Shown here: positions 9,455 through 18,189 of the stretch, piece by piece
Numbering within the stretch: position 1 is the stretch's first letter
Layout: every line of letters begins with the position of its first letter
DNA from: JANOSH01 sp031415695
GTDB taxonomy: Bacteria; Actinomycetota; Acidimicrobiia; Acidimicrobiales; Ilumatobacteraceae
DNA length: 64,000 nucleotides
Reading direction: 5' to 3'
Assembly (NCBI GenBank): GCA_031415695.1
Contig: JANOSH010000021.1
Span: 82,833 to 146,832 of the forward strand
The notes under the pieces: generated by a model
What the model was told of the DNA's origin: nothing
Database searches by the model: none
The model's input: the letters and a program-made list of their open reading frames with translations, nothing else
Position numbers and translations under genes: made by a program

Positions 9455-10708
9455 ATGTCCGACCGAGACGAGCGCATCGTTGTTGTCGGTGCTGGGGAAT
9501 GCGGCGCCCGAGCTGCGCTGACCCTGCGGTCCGAGGGTTGGCTCGGCCACATCTCGTTAATCGGCGACGAGGGTTTCTATCCCTACGAACGCCCACCACT
9601 GTCGAAGGCAGCATGGAGCGACCTGTCTGGCGATGGTCCGCCGCCGGCCGTCGATGCCGAAACGTTCGAGGCGTCCGGCATCGACTTTCTTGCAGACTCA
9701 GCGGCCACGACGGTGCACCTCGACGCCAGAATCGTCGAGGTTGCGAGCGGTATTTCGCTAGGGTACGACCGTCTCATTCTTGCTACGGGTGCGCGGGCTC
9801 GGCTACTCGATGTTCCCGGGGGTTCGCATGCATGCGTATTGCGCACCTGGAATGATCTGTTGCGCCTTCGTCCACTACTCGTTGCGAACCAGAGAGTCGG
9901 GGTGATAGGTGCCGGTTTCATTGGCATGGAACTCGCATCAGTTGCCGCTGAGCTTGGCTGCCACGTCACCATTATCGAGGTCGCGCCTCGCGTTCTGGCC
10001 CGCGCCGTCCCTGCCGCCATTGCGGCCAAGGTCGCCGACCGTCACCTGACCGCCGGAGTCGACCTACGACTCGAACGTGCCGTTGTGCGTATCGACTCTC
10101 TGGCGCTTGGGCTCTCAATAGCGCTCGACGATGGCAGCTCGGTAGCCTGCGATGTCGTTGTGGCCGGCATCGGATCCATTCCCAATGTCGAGCTCGCCCA
10201 GCGTGCCGGATTACAGGTCGACAACGGCATCAAAGTCGACGCTCATCTGCGCACTTCCAATGAGTTCGTACTGGCCGCGGGCGATTGTTGCTCGTTTCTC
10301 CATCCACTCTTTGGGGGCCGTCGCCTTCGGCTGGAAAGCTGGCGCAGCGCGCTCGAGCAGGGCGGGCTGGCGGCTCGCAACGCGCTTGGTGCCAACGAGG
10401 CGCTGAGTGCAGTTCCATGGTTCTGGTCCGACCAATTCGATCTCGGTTTGCAGATCGCTGGACTGCCCGACGAAGCCGTGTCGAACGTTAACAGAAACCG
10501 TCCCGACGGCGGTCTGGTTGAATTTGGACTCGACGTCGAGGGCCGCCTCGTCTCGGCATCGAGCATCGGTTCGGGAACCCAGACAGCGAAGGACGTCCGC
10601 ATTGCAGAGATGCTCATTGCTCGTCGAGCACATCCTGACCCCACCCATCTTGGCGACCCCAACGCCAACCTGAAGCCGCTTCTGATCAGCAAGGAACCAC
10701 AGCATTGA
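9455..10708 (+). CDS. FAD-dependent ferredoxin reductase
   Basis: 417 residues of the ferredoxin/rubredoxin reductase family. The first dinucleotide fold is VVVGAGECGARAALTLR (FAD), followed by YERPPLSK, the conserved active-site segment. The second fold is VGVIGAGFIGMELASVAAELG (NAD(P)H), and AAGDCC near residue 270 is the C-terminal FAD contact. It directly follows the Rieske gene and should reduce it with NAD(P)H. Its stop overlaps the TTG of a 33-codon ORF (TTGA), suggesting the transcript continues into the inositol genes. Confidence 0.92.
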   Translation: MSDRDERIVVVGAGECGARAALTLRSEGWLGHISLIGDEGFYPYERPPLSKAAWSDLSGDGPPPAVDAETFEASGIDFLADSAATTVHLDARIVEVASGISLGYDRLILATGARARLLDVPGGSHACVLRTWNDLLRLRPLLVANQRVGVIGAGFIGMELASVAAELGCHVTIIEVAPRVLARAVPAAIAAKVADRHLTAGVDLRLERAVVRIDSLALGLSIALDDGSSVACDVVVAGIGSIPNVELAQRAGLQVDNGIKVDAHLRTSNEFVLAAGDCCSFLHPLFGGRRLRLESWRSALEQGGLAARNALGANEALSAVPWFWSDQFDLGLQIAGLPDEAVSNVNRNRPDGGLVEFGLDVEGRLVSASSIGSGTQTAKDVRIAEMLIARRAHPDPTHLGDPNANLKPLLISKEPQH

Positions 10709-10806
10709 GCCGACCCACACACGGCAACTATCCTGAGGCCAGTCACACGGTACCCATCAACGATGCCGAGTTCGTGGCGTTTCAGCGATTCCTCGAGGAG
10801 CAGTAA
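10705..10806 (+). CDS. Small ORF (33 aa) between reductase and aldolase genes
   Basis: TTG at 10705 overlaps the reductase stop (TTGA), and the frame ends at TAA 10804, four bases before the next GTG. The product has an acidic end (INDAEFVAFQRFLEEQ) predicted to be helical. The overlap and the ribosome site for the next gene inside its 3' end suggest translational coupling, but it may be only a leader. No family recognised. Confidence 0.35.
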   Translation: MSRPTHGNYPEASHTVPINDAEFVAFQRFLEEQ

Positions 10807-10809
10807 CCG

Positions 10810-11730
10810 GTGGTTCTACACGAGCGCGATTTCGCCAATCTGTGTGACGTACGGGTGCATGAGCCGCACCTGATTGGGGCTGCCTATGCGACCCGGAAAC
10901 GTCGAGCCTCACTCACCACCGGTGGCGTCATGTTCATCGTGGCTGCCGACCACACCGCTCGCGGCATGGTCGGGCTAGGCGGCGACCCGTATGCTATGGC
11001 CGACCGTCGTTCCATGTTGCAGCGCCTACTTCTTGCGCTCGACAATCCTCGCGTCGACGGGGTTCTTGCGTCGGCTGACATCATGGACGACCTGGTGCTG
11101 CTCGGCGCGTTGGAGAACCGAATCGCAGTCGGCACTATGAATCGCGGTGGTATCGCCAACTCAGCCTGGGGGCTCGACGATCGCTTCACCGCGTACGACG
11201 CCGACCACATCGTCCGCCAAAATCTCGACGCCGGCAAGATGTTGCTGCGCATCCACTACGACGATGCGGGAACACTCAACACGCTGCACGAGTGCAGCCG
11301 CGCGGTGCAACAGCTTGCCGATCATCAGGTCTTGGCCATGGTCGAACCTATCCCGTACATCACCAACACGGCGGGTCACCATGTGTGGGACGACGATCCC
11401 GAACGCCTGGTGCGTGCCGTGGGAATTTCGGCCGGGCTGGCCGCGTCGAGCGCCTATAACTGGTTGAAGATCCAAGCCACCGACGACGTCGAGCGAGTCG
11501 CTCGCGTAACGAATCAGCCGCTGCTCCTACTCGGTGGAGCGCCAGGTCCCGACCCCGACCACACCTATTCGTTGTGGGAAAAAGGACTGAATCAACCCAC
11601 GGTGCGCGGCCTCGTTATCGGCCGTTCACTCCTGTATCCGAATGACGGCGACGTCGAACTCGCGGTGGATCGCGCCGCCAAACTTGTAGATACTGCTAGC
11701 CACGCCAAAAGTACTGGACGGACATCATGA
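10810..11730 (+). CDS. Cgl0158-family (beta/alpha)8-barrel aldolase-like protein
   Basis: 306 residues from GTG 10810, preceded by GAGGAG about 10 bases upstream. The chain has the DeoC/LacD-like aldolase barrel layout: AADHTARGMVGLGGDPYAMADR near the N-terminus, then WLKIQAT carrying the candidate Schiff-base Lys, then LLGGAPGPD. It resembles Cgl0158 of Corynebacterium glutamicum, which lies beside iolA in the inositol cluster. The same order occurs here, with the dehydrogenase gene overlapping by ATGA. A role in cleaving an inositol-derived sugar acid is inference from context. Confidence 0.8.
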   Translation: MVLHERDFANLCDVRVHEPHLIGAAYATRKRRASLTTGGVMFIVAADHTARGMVGLGGDPYAMADRRSMLQRLLLALDNPRVDGVLASADIMDDLVLLGALENRIAVGTMNRGGIANSAWGLDDRFTAYDADHIVRQNLDAGKMLLRIHYDDAGTLNTLHECSRAVQQLADHQVLAMVEPIPYITNTAGHHVWDDDPERLVRAVGISAGLAASSAYNWLKIQATDDVERVARVTNQPLLLLGGAPGPDPDHTYSLWEKGLNQPTVRGLVIGRSLLYPNDGDVELAVDRAAKLVDTASHAKSTGRTS

Positions 11731-13214
11731 ATCGCATCTCTCACTGGATCAACGGCGCAGTCGTGCCGGGTGTGTCGGGCCGTCATGGCCCGGTCTATAA
11801 CCCGGCGTATGGCGAGCAAACCGCTACCGTCGATTTGGCGTCAACGGCCGAGGTCGACGCCGCAATCGCTGTCGCCTCAGCGGCGTTCCCGGCGTGGCGT
11901 TCCACGTCGTTGACTCGTCGGGCCGAGGTGATGTTCAACTTGCGCGAACTCATTGCCGCCAACCGTAAAGAGATTGCGTCACTGGTGTCGGCCGAGCATG
12001 GCAAGGTGTTGTCCGACGCGCTTGGCGAGGTCGCTCGCGGGCTCGAAAACGTCGAATATGCCTGTGGTGTGCCGAACCTGATGAAAGGTGGCTTTAGCGA
12101 ACAGGTGGCTGGCGGCGTCGACGTGTTCTCGATCCGTCAACCCCTCGGAGTTGTTGCCGGCATAACGCCATTCAACTTCCCGGCCATGGTGCCGTTGTGG
12201 ATGTTGGCCAACGGCATCGCGTGTGGCAATACGTTAATTCTCAAGCCCAGCGAAAAGGACCCGTCGGCGGCGATGTTCATTGCCGATCTGCTGAAACAGG
12301 CTGGCTTGCCCGACGGCGTTCTCAATGTCGTGCATGGCGACAAGGTGGCCGTCGATGCCATTCTTGCCAACCCAACCGTTGCCGCCGTGTCGTTCGTAGG
12401 GTCTACCCCTATCGCTCGGTACATCTACGAGACCGGCACGGCCAACGGTAAGCGGGTACAGGCACTCGGTGGCGCCAAGAATCACATGGTTGTGCTGCCG
12501 GATGCCGATATCGACATGGCCGCCGACGCCGCCGTGTCGGCCGCGTACGGCTCGGCCGGCGAGCGGTGCATGGCTATCTCAGTAGTGGTTGCCGTTGGCG
12601 GAGTTGGCGACAAACTGGTGGCTGCAATTAGCGAGCGAGTGCCGAAGATTCTCGTTGGCCCCGGCGACGACCCGTCGTCGGAAATGGGTCCTCTCGTCAC
12701 CCGCGAGCATCGAGACAAGGTGGCGTCGTATCTCGATATCGCTACAGCCGACGGTGCCCACCTCGTTATCGATGGCCGCCAATCGTCGGTTCCGCAAGAT
12801 GGCTTCTACCTCGGTTGTTCCCTGGTCGACAACGTGCCACCGTCATCGGCCGTGTATCGCGACGAGATATTCGGCCCGGTGCTGTCGGTCGTGCGGGTCG
12901 ATACCTATCGCGAAGCAATCGACCTGCTCGATGCGAACCCGTACGGCAACGGTGTTGCCCTGTTCACCCGCGATGGTGGAGCGGCCCGCCAGTTCCAGTA
13001 CGAAGTGCAGGTGGGCATGGTCGGTATCAATGTTCCTATCCCGGTGCCGGTCAGTTTCTACAGCTTCGGCGGTTGGAAGGCATCGCTGTTCGGCGACCGC
13101 CACATGTACGGTCCCGAGGGTATCGACTTCTACACCAGGGGCAAAGTTGTCACCGAGCGTTGGCCCGATCCGGCCACCTCATCGGTCGATCTCGGCTTCC
13201 CTCAGAATCGCTAG
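11727..13214 (+). CDS. iolA: CoA-acylating (methyl)malonate-semialdehyde dehydrogenase
   Basis: 495 residues, the typical length of MmsA/IolA. Conserved parts are the start ISHWINGAVVPG, ITPFNFPAMVPLW, the catalytic Cys at about residue 281 in AGERCMAIS, and the family-specific end segment VGINVPIPVPVSFYSFGGWK. The enzyme oxidises malonate or methylmalonate semialdehyde to acetyl- or propionyl-CoA with NAD and CoA, the last step of myo-inositol (or valine) breakdown. It overlaps the upstream aldolase-like gene by ATGA and overlaps the convergent dehydrogenase gene tail-to-tail by four bases. Confidence 0.92.
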   Translation: MNRISHWINGAVVPGVSGRHGPVYNPAYGEQTATVDLASTAEVDAAIAVASAAFPAWRSTSLTRRAEVMFNLRELIAANRKEIASLVSAEHGKVLSDALGEVARGLENVEYACGVPNLMKGGFSEQVAGGVDVFSIRQPLGVVAGITPFNFPAMVPLWMLANGIACGNTLILKPSEKDPSAAMFIADLLKQAGLPDGVLNVVHGDKVAVDAILANPTVAAVSFVGSTPIARYIYETGTANGKRVQALGGAKNHMVVLPDADIDMAADAAVSAAYGSAGERCMAISVVVAVGGVGDKLVAAISERVPKILVGPGDDPSSEMGPLVTREHRDKVASYLDIATADGAHLVIDGRQSSVPQDGFYLGCSLVDNVPPSSAVYRDEIFGPVLSVVRVDTYREAIDLLDANPYGNGVALFTRDGGAARQFQYEVQVGMVGINVPIPVPVSFYSFGGWKASLFGDRHMYGPEGIDFYTRGKVVTERWPDPATSSVDLGFPQNR

Positions 13215-14206
13215 GTTGGCACGCGAACCGCTCGACCCGATGCCGCTGAACGTACAGCGGCGTCGGCCAGCAACAGGGCGCGTAAGCCATCATTGCCGTT
13301 GGGCGAAACGTCACCGGTCCCGGTAGCTGCAGCGACGAACGCTGCGATCTCGGCGGCGTACGCGGCCGTGTAGCGAGTCATGAAGAACGGCTGCAACGGG
13401 TCGGTCGTGTACCCCGATGCATTCGCAGTTTCGACGGTTGACGGCAAAGGGTTCTCGGCGCGGGCCATACCCAACGAGCCGTGCACCTCTACGCGCTGGT
13501 CGTAGCCGTAGGTAGCACGGCGTGAGTTCGAGATGATGGCGATACGGCCCGACGCTGTCTGCAGAACAATGGCCGCAGAGTCGACATCGCCCAGCTTGCC
13601 GATGTTTGGATCAACGAGCACGGACGCCGTTGCGGACACGGTGACGGGTTCTTCACCGAGTATGAAACGCGCCATGTCGAAGTCGTGAATAGTCATATCG
13701 CGAAACATGCCGCCCGACCTCGTTATATAGTCGGCTGGGGGAGGGCCCGGATCACGCGACACAATCTGCACCATCTCGATGTCGCCGACAGCGCCAGCAT
13801 CGATACGGCGTTTCAACTCGACGAAATGGGGGTCGAAGCGACGGTTGAAGCCGACCATGAGAAGGGCCCCCGTGCGCTCAACGACCTTGAGGCATCGGCG
13901 AACTCTGGCGACGTCGATGTCGATTGGCTTTTCGCAAAAGATCTTCTTGCCGGCCTTGGCGGCACGCTCGATGAGGTCGGCGTGCATGTCGGTCGGTGTC
14001 GTGATAAGTACGGCGTCGACGTCGTTGGAGACGATGATCTCGTCGATGGTGCGTACTGTGGCGCCGGAGGCTTCGGCGATGACCTTGGCCGCTGCGGGTA
14101 TGACATCGGCGACCGCTACAAGTTGTGCTCCGGTCGTGGCGGCTACGGCACCTGCGTGCACCTTACCGATTCGGCCTGCTCCGAGGAGTCCGATACGCAG
14201 TGTCAT
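13211..14206 (-). CDS. iolG: Gfo/Idh/MocA oxidoreductase, probable inositol 2-dehydrogenase
   Basis: 331 residues. There is an N-terminal Rossmann fold (IGLLGAGRIGKVHA), the family Lys in FCEKPIDID, and an MxGFNRRFDPHF segment followed by a C-terminal beta-sheet domain ending near residue 330. The length and motifs fit myo-inositol 2-dehydrogenase, and the neighbouring iolA-like and Cgl0158-like genes support that. Other sugar dehydrogenases of the family remain possible. It follows the P450 gene on the minus strand with an ATGA overlap, so it is co-transcribed with the P450 rather than with iolA. Confidence 0.8.
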   Translation of the reverse strand: MTLRIGLLGAGRIGKVHAGAVAATTGAQLVAVADVIPAAAKVIAEASGATVRTIDEIIVSNDVDAVLITTPTDMHADLIERAAKAGKKIFCEKPIDIDVARVRRCLKVVERTGALLMVGFNRRFDPHFVELKRRIDAGAVGDIEMVQIVSRDPGPPPADYITRSGGMFRDMTIHDFDMARFILGEEPVTVSATASVLVDPNIGKLGDVDSAAIVLQTASGRIAIISNSRRATYGYDQRVEVHGSLGMARAENPLPSTVETANASGYTTDPLQPFFMTRYTAAYAAEIAAFVAAATGTGDVSPNGNDGLRALLLADAAVRSAASGRAVRVPT

Positions 14207-15489
14207 GTGGCTTGCTCCGTTGCGGTGATGATCATGGGTAGGTGCTTGATGCCGCCAATGAAGTTCGACCTTAACCGCTCAACTGGGCCTGTAACCGTAG
14301 CGGTGCCAATACGGGGTAGAAGTTCTTCGAGAAGTACGCGCAGTTCGAGCCGGGCGAGGTGAGCGCCGAGACACAGATGCGGGCTCATGCGTCCGAATGC
14401 CACGTGTTCGTTGGGCCACCGATCGATGTCGAAACGGTATGGGTCGTCGAAGACTTCGGCGTCGTAGTCGGCCGAAGTGAACCAGATAAGCACCTTGTCG
14501 CCGGCCTTGATGTGGCGTCCCTTGAGTGTGGTGTCGGCAGTGGCGGTGCGGCGAAAGTGCATGGTGACGGTTCCCCACCGCAGAATCTCCTCCACCGCCC
14601 GAGACACCAGTTCGGGGTCGTTACCCACTGCCGCGGTGAGCCGGACGAGTTGGTCAGGATGTTCGGCCAAGGCTTTCATGCCCGCAGCCATGGTGTACCG
14701 GGTGGTGTCGTTGCCTGCGCCTACCAGTAATACGAAGAAGTTCCTAAACTCCAACTCCGATAGTGCCTCGCCGTCGACGGTTGGAGCCAGTAGGTCACTG
14801 GTCACGTCGTCGGTGCGGTGTGCTCGCCGAAGCTCGGCTTGTTGTTGGGCGTAGCGGTACAGGTCGAGCCCGGCTGGGGACCGGAACGGCATGGCCTTGA
14901 ACTCGTCGGTATCTACGAGCCCCACCGGATGCTCGGTCATCTCAGGGTCGAAGTTGCCGAGCAGTGCGTCGCCGCGTTCTACTAACCAGGGGCCGTCGGC
15001 GTCGGGTACACCGAGAAGCCGGCCGAGCATCCTCATCGGCAACTGTTTGGCAATGTCGTCGGTGAAATCGAGGGTCGTCGTCGTACCCGGGGGTAGTGCG
15101 TCATCGACGACCGATCGAGCCAGAGTACGAAGCGCGTTCTCGTACGCCCAAACCTCGCGACGGTTGAACGGCTTGGACACCAATCGGCGATACCGGGTGT
15201 GTTCGGGCGCGTCGTATTCGAGCATGTTTCGGCGGGCCTGAAAGTCGTCTGGGTCCATTTCCTCGAGGGTGACGCCCTGCGCGTTCGAAAACAGCTTGGG
15301 TTGTCGGCTTACCTCGACCAGATCATGGTAGCGAGTCACGGCCCAGAATCCGGCGCCGTTGTCTTCGGTCCACCACGACACGGGGTCGTCGTTGCGTAGT
15401 CGTTCGAATGTGGCATGTGGGAAGCCCGCAACGTAGGTGTCGGGGTCAACGATGTTGGCGTCGGATGGCCCTGATGCAGCGATCACCAT
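14203..15489 (-). CDS. Cytochrome P450 (first of three)
   Basis: 428 residues. The I-helix oxygen-activating segment is VGAGNDTTRY, the K-helix ExxR is in EEILRWGT, and the haem-binding loop FGRMSPHLCLGAHLA puts the Cys ligand at about residue 373. The C-terminal RLRSNFIGGIKHLP is shared by the actinobacterial CYP124/125/142-like group acting on sterols and lipids, so a hydrophobic substrate is plausible but inferred. A GGAGGA ribosome site precedes the ATG. It is upstream of and overlaps the iolG-like gene. Electrons could come from the Rieske/reductase pair at 9.1-10.7 kb. Confidence 0.92.
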   Translation of the reverse strand: MVIAASGPSDANIVDPDTYVAGFPHATFERLRNDDPVSWWTEDNGAGFWAVTRYHDLVEVSRQPKLFSNAQGVTLEEMDPDDFQARRNMLEYDAPEHTRYRRLVSKPFNRREVWAYENALRTLARSVVDDALPPGTTTTLDFTDDIAKQLPMRMLGRLLGVPDADGPWLVERGDALLGNFDPEMTEHPVGLVDTDEFKAMPFRSPAGLDLYRYAQQQAELRRAHRTDDVTSDLLAPTVDGEALSELEFRNFFVLLVGAGNDTTRYTMAAGMKALAEHPDQLVRLTAAVGNDPELVSRAVEEILRWGTVTMHFRRTATADTTLKGRHIKAGDKVLIWFTSADYDAEVFDDPYRFDIDRWPNEHVAFGRMSPHLCLGAHLARLELRVLLEELLPRIGTATVTGPVERLRSNFIGGIKHLPMIITATEQAT

Positions 15490-15588
15490 CGAAGTTCCTC
15501 CTGTTGAAAGAAAGTTCGGTTCCTAATGATTACTGGCGGCGTGTTGTTCGGTCAACTGACCGGGTAGCAGTGACGTACATTCGGTGGC

Positions 15589-16665
15589 GTGCCGACACTG
15601 TGTTTACCAGCCCCGCGAGACCGATGGCAGGCGCTGTGCGCCGCCGACCCAGCGCATCTGCCTACCCAGACGCCGCAGTGGATGAATGCCGTTACCGATT
15701 CAGGTCAGTGGCGTGATATCAGCCGTTGGTACCAGTTCGAGTCCGGGACCCAAGCGGTCCTGCCGGCAGCATGTGGGCGTCGACCGGCGCGAGTTTCTAG
15801 TGCCGGAGGTCTTCCCAACAACTGGGGCACGGGTGGCATCGTCAGCGACGCACCGCTAAGCGCCAGGGAGATGGCCGATGTTTTTGACGACGTTCGGCGT
15901 CTCGGCTTTTCTCGCTTCACGCTGTGGCCCGATGCGACTCAAGGGGCCGACTGGGAGGCAGGTCGTGCAATCGCTCCGGAACTGGTAGTTGCCACCCCTC
16001 GCCGCTTTCATGTCATCGACCTCGACTCCAGTTTCGAGACAATCACTGCCACGCGTTTCGACAAGTACACGCGGCGCTACGTGAAGCGTGCCCGCGACGC
16101 CGGTGTAACAACGGTGCACGCCAGCGGGCCCGACCTAATCGAACCGTTCATGACCATGCTGCACCGCATCGTGCCTCGGTGGGCCGCACAGCAGCACGAA
16201 CCGGTTGCGCTCGCTCGACTTCGGGCTGCACATCGTGACCCTCGGTCCAAGTTCGAGGCAATCATGCGCAACCTCGGCGATAGTGCCCGCATCGGTGTTG
16301 CCTTTGTCGACTGTCGTCCTGTGGCGGCCGCGCTGTACCTCATTGGGCGCAATGCCGACATCATCTGGGCGCCGGTGGATCCCGACCGTGGGATAGAGGT
16401 GCACGCCCCCACGCTGCTGTACGTCGAAGCGATCGAAGCGGCGTGCGCTGCAGGTTGCGGCCGTTTTTCGATGGGTGAGAGCGGTATGTCCGAGGGGCTC
16501 GATCGGTTCAAACGTCGGCTGGGGGCACACTCGGTCGAGTATCACTCGTACCGCATCGAACACGCTGCGGTCACCCGGGCCGAAGACGTAGCCAAACGTT
16601 GCGTCAAACGGATCATCGGCTTCAACGAGACGCGGTCACTCGCCGTTCAACCGCCTGCGCCGTAG
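15589..16665 (+). CDS. GNAT/FemAB-like acyltransferase-domain protein
   Basis: 358 residues from GTG 15589. The middle and C-terminal part has a FemAB/BioF2-type GNAT layout: TRRYVKRARDAGVT, a helix with MLHRIVPRWAAQ, and the strand-turn VDCRPVAAALYLIGRNADIIWAPVD. This fold joins acyl or aminoacyl groups to amines, often in cell-wall or exopolysaccharide synthesis; the substrate is unknown. The last 45 bases of the gene and about 28 bases beyond it are duplicated in decayed form at 17379-17451, flanking the next TA module. Confidence 0.7.
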   Translation: MPTLCLPAPRDRWQALCAADPAHLPTQTPQWMNAVTDSGQWRDISRWYQFESGTQAVLPAACGRRPARVSSAGGLPNNWGTGGIVSDAPLSAREMADVFDDVRRLGFSRFTLWPDATQGADWEAGRAIAPELVVATPRRFHVIDLDSSFETITATRFDKYTRRYVKRARDAGVTTVHASGPDLIEPFMTMLHRIVPRWAAQQHEPVALARLRAAHRDPRSKFEAIMRNLGDSARIGVAFVDCRPVAAALYLIGRNADIIWAPVDPDRGIEVHAPTLLYVEAIEAACAAGCGRFSMGESGMSEGLDRFKRRLGAHSVEYHSYRIEHAAVTRAEDVAKRCVKRIIGFNETRSLAVQPPAP

Positions 16666-16693
16666 AGGGTCGGCAGGTCGACGAGTACGAGAT
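16621..16693 (+). repeat. Direct repeat copy A (3' end of the GNAT gene)
   Basis: These 73 bases start TTCAACGAGACGCGGTCACT and cover the final codons of the GNAT gene and the spacer before vapB. Roughly 60 of 73 positions match copy B at 17379-17451, on the far side of the TA module. Confidence 0.75.
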
Positions 16694-16719
16694 GAGCCAG
16701 CAGGGTGTATGATCGGTGT

Positions 16720-16923
16720 ATGTCACGCACCAATATAGATATCGACGATTCGGCGTGCCGGGCAGTCATGGAGCGCTACCACCTCGATTCCAAGCGCGAC
16801 GCCGTGAACCTGGCTCTGCGTCGCCTCGCGGCCGAGCCGCTCGATCTGGACGACGCCCGTCGCCTGCGGGGCTCGGGATGGGACGGTGACCTAGACGAGA
16901 TGAGGGGCAGTCGAGCGGGATGA
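16720..16923 (+). CDS. vapB: VapB-type antitoxin
   Basis: 67 residues from ATG 16720 (an upstream GTG at 16705 is in frame but lacks support). The N-terminus SRTNIDIDDSACRAVMERY is the beta-strand plus helix of a type II TA antitoxin whose family name contains VapB of the MT/Rv2009 kind. The C-terminal part RLRGSGWDGDLDEMR is the usual toxin-wrapping tail. The stop overlaps the toxin ATG by four bases, the classical vapBC arrangement, so autorepression by the complex is expected. Confidence 0.85.
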   Translation: MSRTNIDIDDSACRAVMERYHLDSKRDAVNLALRRLAAEPLDLDDARRLRGSGWDGDLDEMRGSRAG

Positions 16924-17318
16924 TCATTGTCGACACCTCGGCCTGGATCGAGTTCTTACGCGACACCGGGTCCCAGGTCTGCAACACAGTCGACGACCTC
17001 CTTGGCACCGACCTCGCCATCTGCGACGCAATCAGCATGGAGGTACTAGCGGGTGCCCGCAATGAACAGCACCTCACCGAGCTACGGGGCCTACTTGCTC
17101 GCGCAAAGCTGGTGCCGATTCTCGCCGAGGACTACGACAAAGCGGCAGCGCTGTATCGGTTGTGTCGGCGTAATGGCGAGACCGTACGCAAACTGATCGA
17201 TTGCTTAATCGGGGCGGTTGCCATCCGCTCGAACGCTTCGGTCCTCCACGCCGACGCCGACTTCGCGGCCCTCGCCCGGCACACGTCACTGGCGGCGCAC
17301 GCGGACTCTGTCAACTAG
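16920..17318 (+). CDS. vapC: VapC-type PIN-domain toxin
   Basis: 132 residues with a complete PIN active site: Asp5 in MIIVDTSAWIEF, Glu in AISMEVLAGAR, Asp in IDCLIGAVAIR and the last acidic pair in LHADADFAAL. PIN toxins are Mg-dependent RNases that cut tRNA or rRNA. The gene overlaps vapB by ATGA. The pair appears functional. The whole module is bracketed by a direct repeat derived from the preceding GNAT gene. Confidence 0.9.
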   Translation: MIIVDTSAWIEFLRDTGSQVCNTVDDLLGTDLAICDAISMEVLAGARNEQHLTELRGLLARAKLVPILAEDYDKAAALYRLCRRNGETVRKLIDCLIGAVAIRSNASVLHADADFAALARHTSLAAHADSVN

Positions 17319-17358
17319 AGCGACCAACGCCGCGCACGACGAGAAACCCTACGAAGCC

Positions 17359-17451
17359 TTTCGACAAGTACACCCGGGTTCACCGAGACGCGGTCACTCG
17401 CCGATCAACTGCCTCTCCTGTAAAGCGTCGGCAGGTCGACAAGCAAGAGAT
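17359..17451 (+). repeat. Direct repeat copy B: decayed GNAT gene remnant
   Basis: 17379-17451 repeats 16621-16693 with about 84 percent identity by eye. Just before it, 17359-17373 (TTTCGACAAGTACAC) is identical to 16056-16070 in the middle of the GNAT gene. The remnant therefore looks like a second copy of that gene with a large internal deletion. The rest of the 17319-17542 gap holds nothing I recognise. Confidence 0.65.
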
Positions 17452-17542
17452 CGTTGCGTGTTCGTGAGAGCGCAAGAACGGCGTCGTCGAATCCGAATGC
17501 GGAGAAAACGATTACCACCCATGCCGGGAATCCCTACGAGCC

Positions 17543-17955
17543 CTAGGTCCAGTCGGTGGAAGTGTCGATGCTAAGCGTGACCAGTTCGACCGCGCCGTCG
17601 TCGGGATCGAGTTGGCCAACGACGGAGAAAGCGCGCACTAGTTGACCGGTGGCGATGAGCAGGCGGTAGTCACTCCGTCCGGGAATGAGTTCAGGAAGGC
17701 CCCAGAACCCGGTGGCGAACCGTTCGATGATTTGGAGCAACTCGAATGCTTGGAAGTCGTTCGTTGATGGCTCGCCGTTGGGTCCGCGTTTCCCTCGACA
17801 GCTGCGATCAGCTGCTCGACCTTGGCGCGGGTTCGCGCTAACAGCTCGACGGGGGCTTGGTCGAGGTCGGTGACGATACTTGCCTCGAAGACCTTGTGGC
17901 GTTGCGCGGGCGTCATTCTCTCAAGCTCCTCGGCCGTCCAGATCCGTGCACCCAT
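17543..17955 (-). pseudogene. Probable antitoxin-like gene with a frameshift
   Basis: From ATG 17955 the chain ARIWTAEELERMTPAQRHKV continues with EASIVTDLDQAPVELLARTR, a pattern seen in short actinobacterial TA-associated proteins. At about 17780 the natural reading seems to change frame. In the second frame the chain continues through FELLQIIERFATGFWGLPEL to a stop at 17543, whereas the original frame degenerates into Ser/Thr-rich sequence ending at 17638. One indel would restore a protein of about 137 residues. Function unknown; a real translational frameshift is not excluded. Confidence 0.45.
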
Positions 17956-18189
17956 TTCGACAGTATATCGGCGCAGCCGAGATCGTCGACGATTCGTCCT
18001 TGAGTCTCGGGATGCGGAAATACTTGGAGGCCGAGATGGAAGATCCCGAAGAAAAGAATCGAACCATCGAGGAACCGCCGATCCTTTCCACGATCGCCGA
18101 GGCGGGCGACACCCCCACGCTGACTCTGACCCGTACTTGTGCGCTAGCCAACCGCTCAACGCTACGTAGCGCGCAGGTACGGTCGGAAT

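Noticed and set aside
9121..16665. Possibility that the catabolic block is a secondary-metabolite cluster because of the P450 genes
   Set aside because: No polyketide, peptide or terpene synthase is present; the surrounding genes are dehydrogenases, hydrolases and uptake functions typical of degradation.
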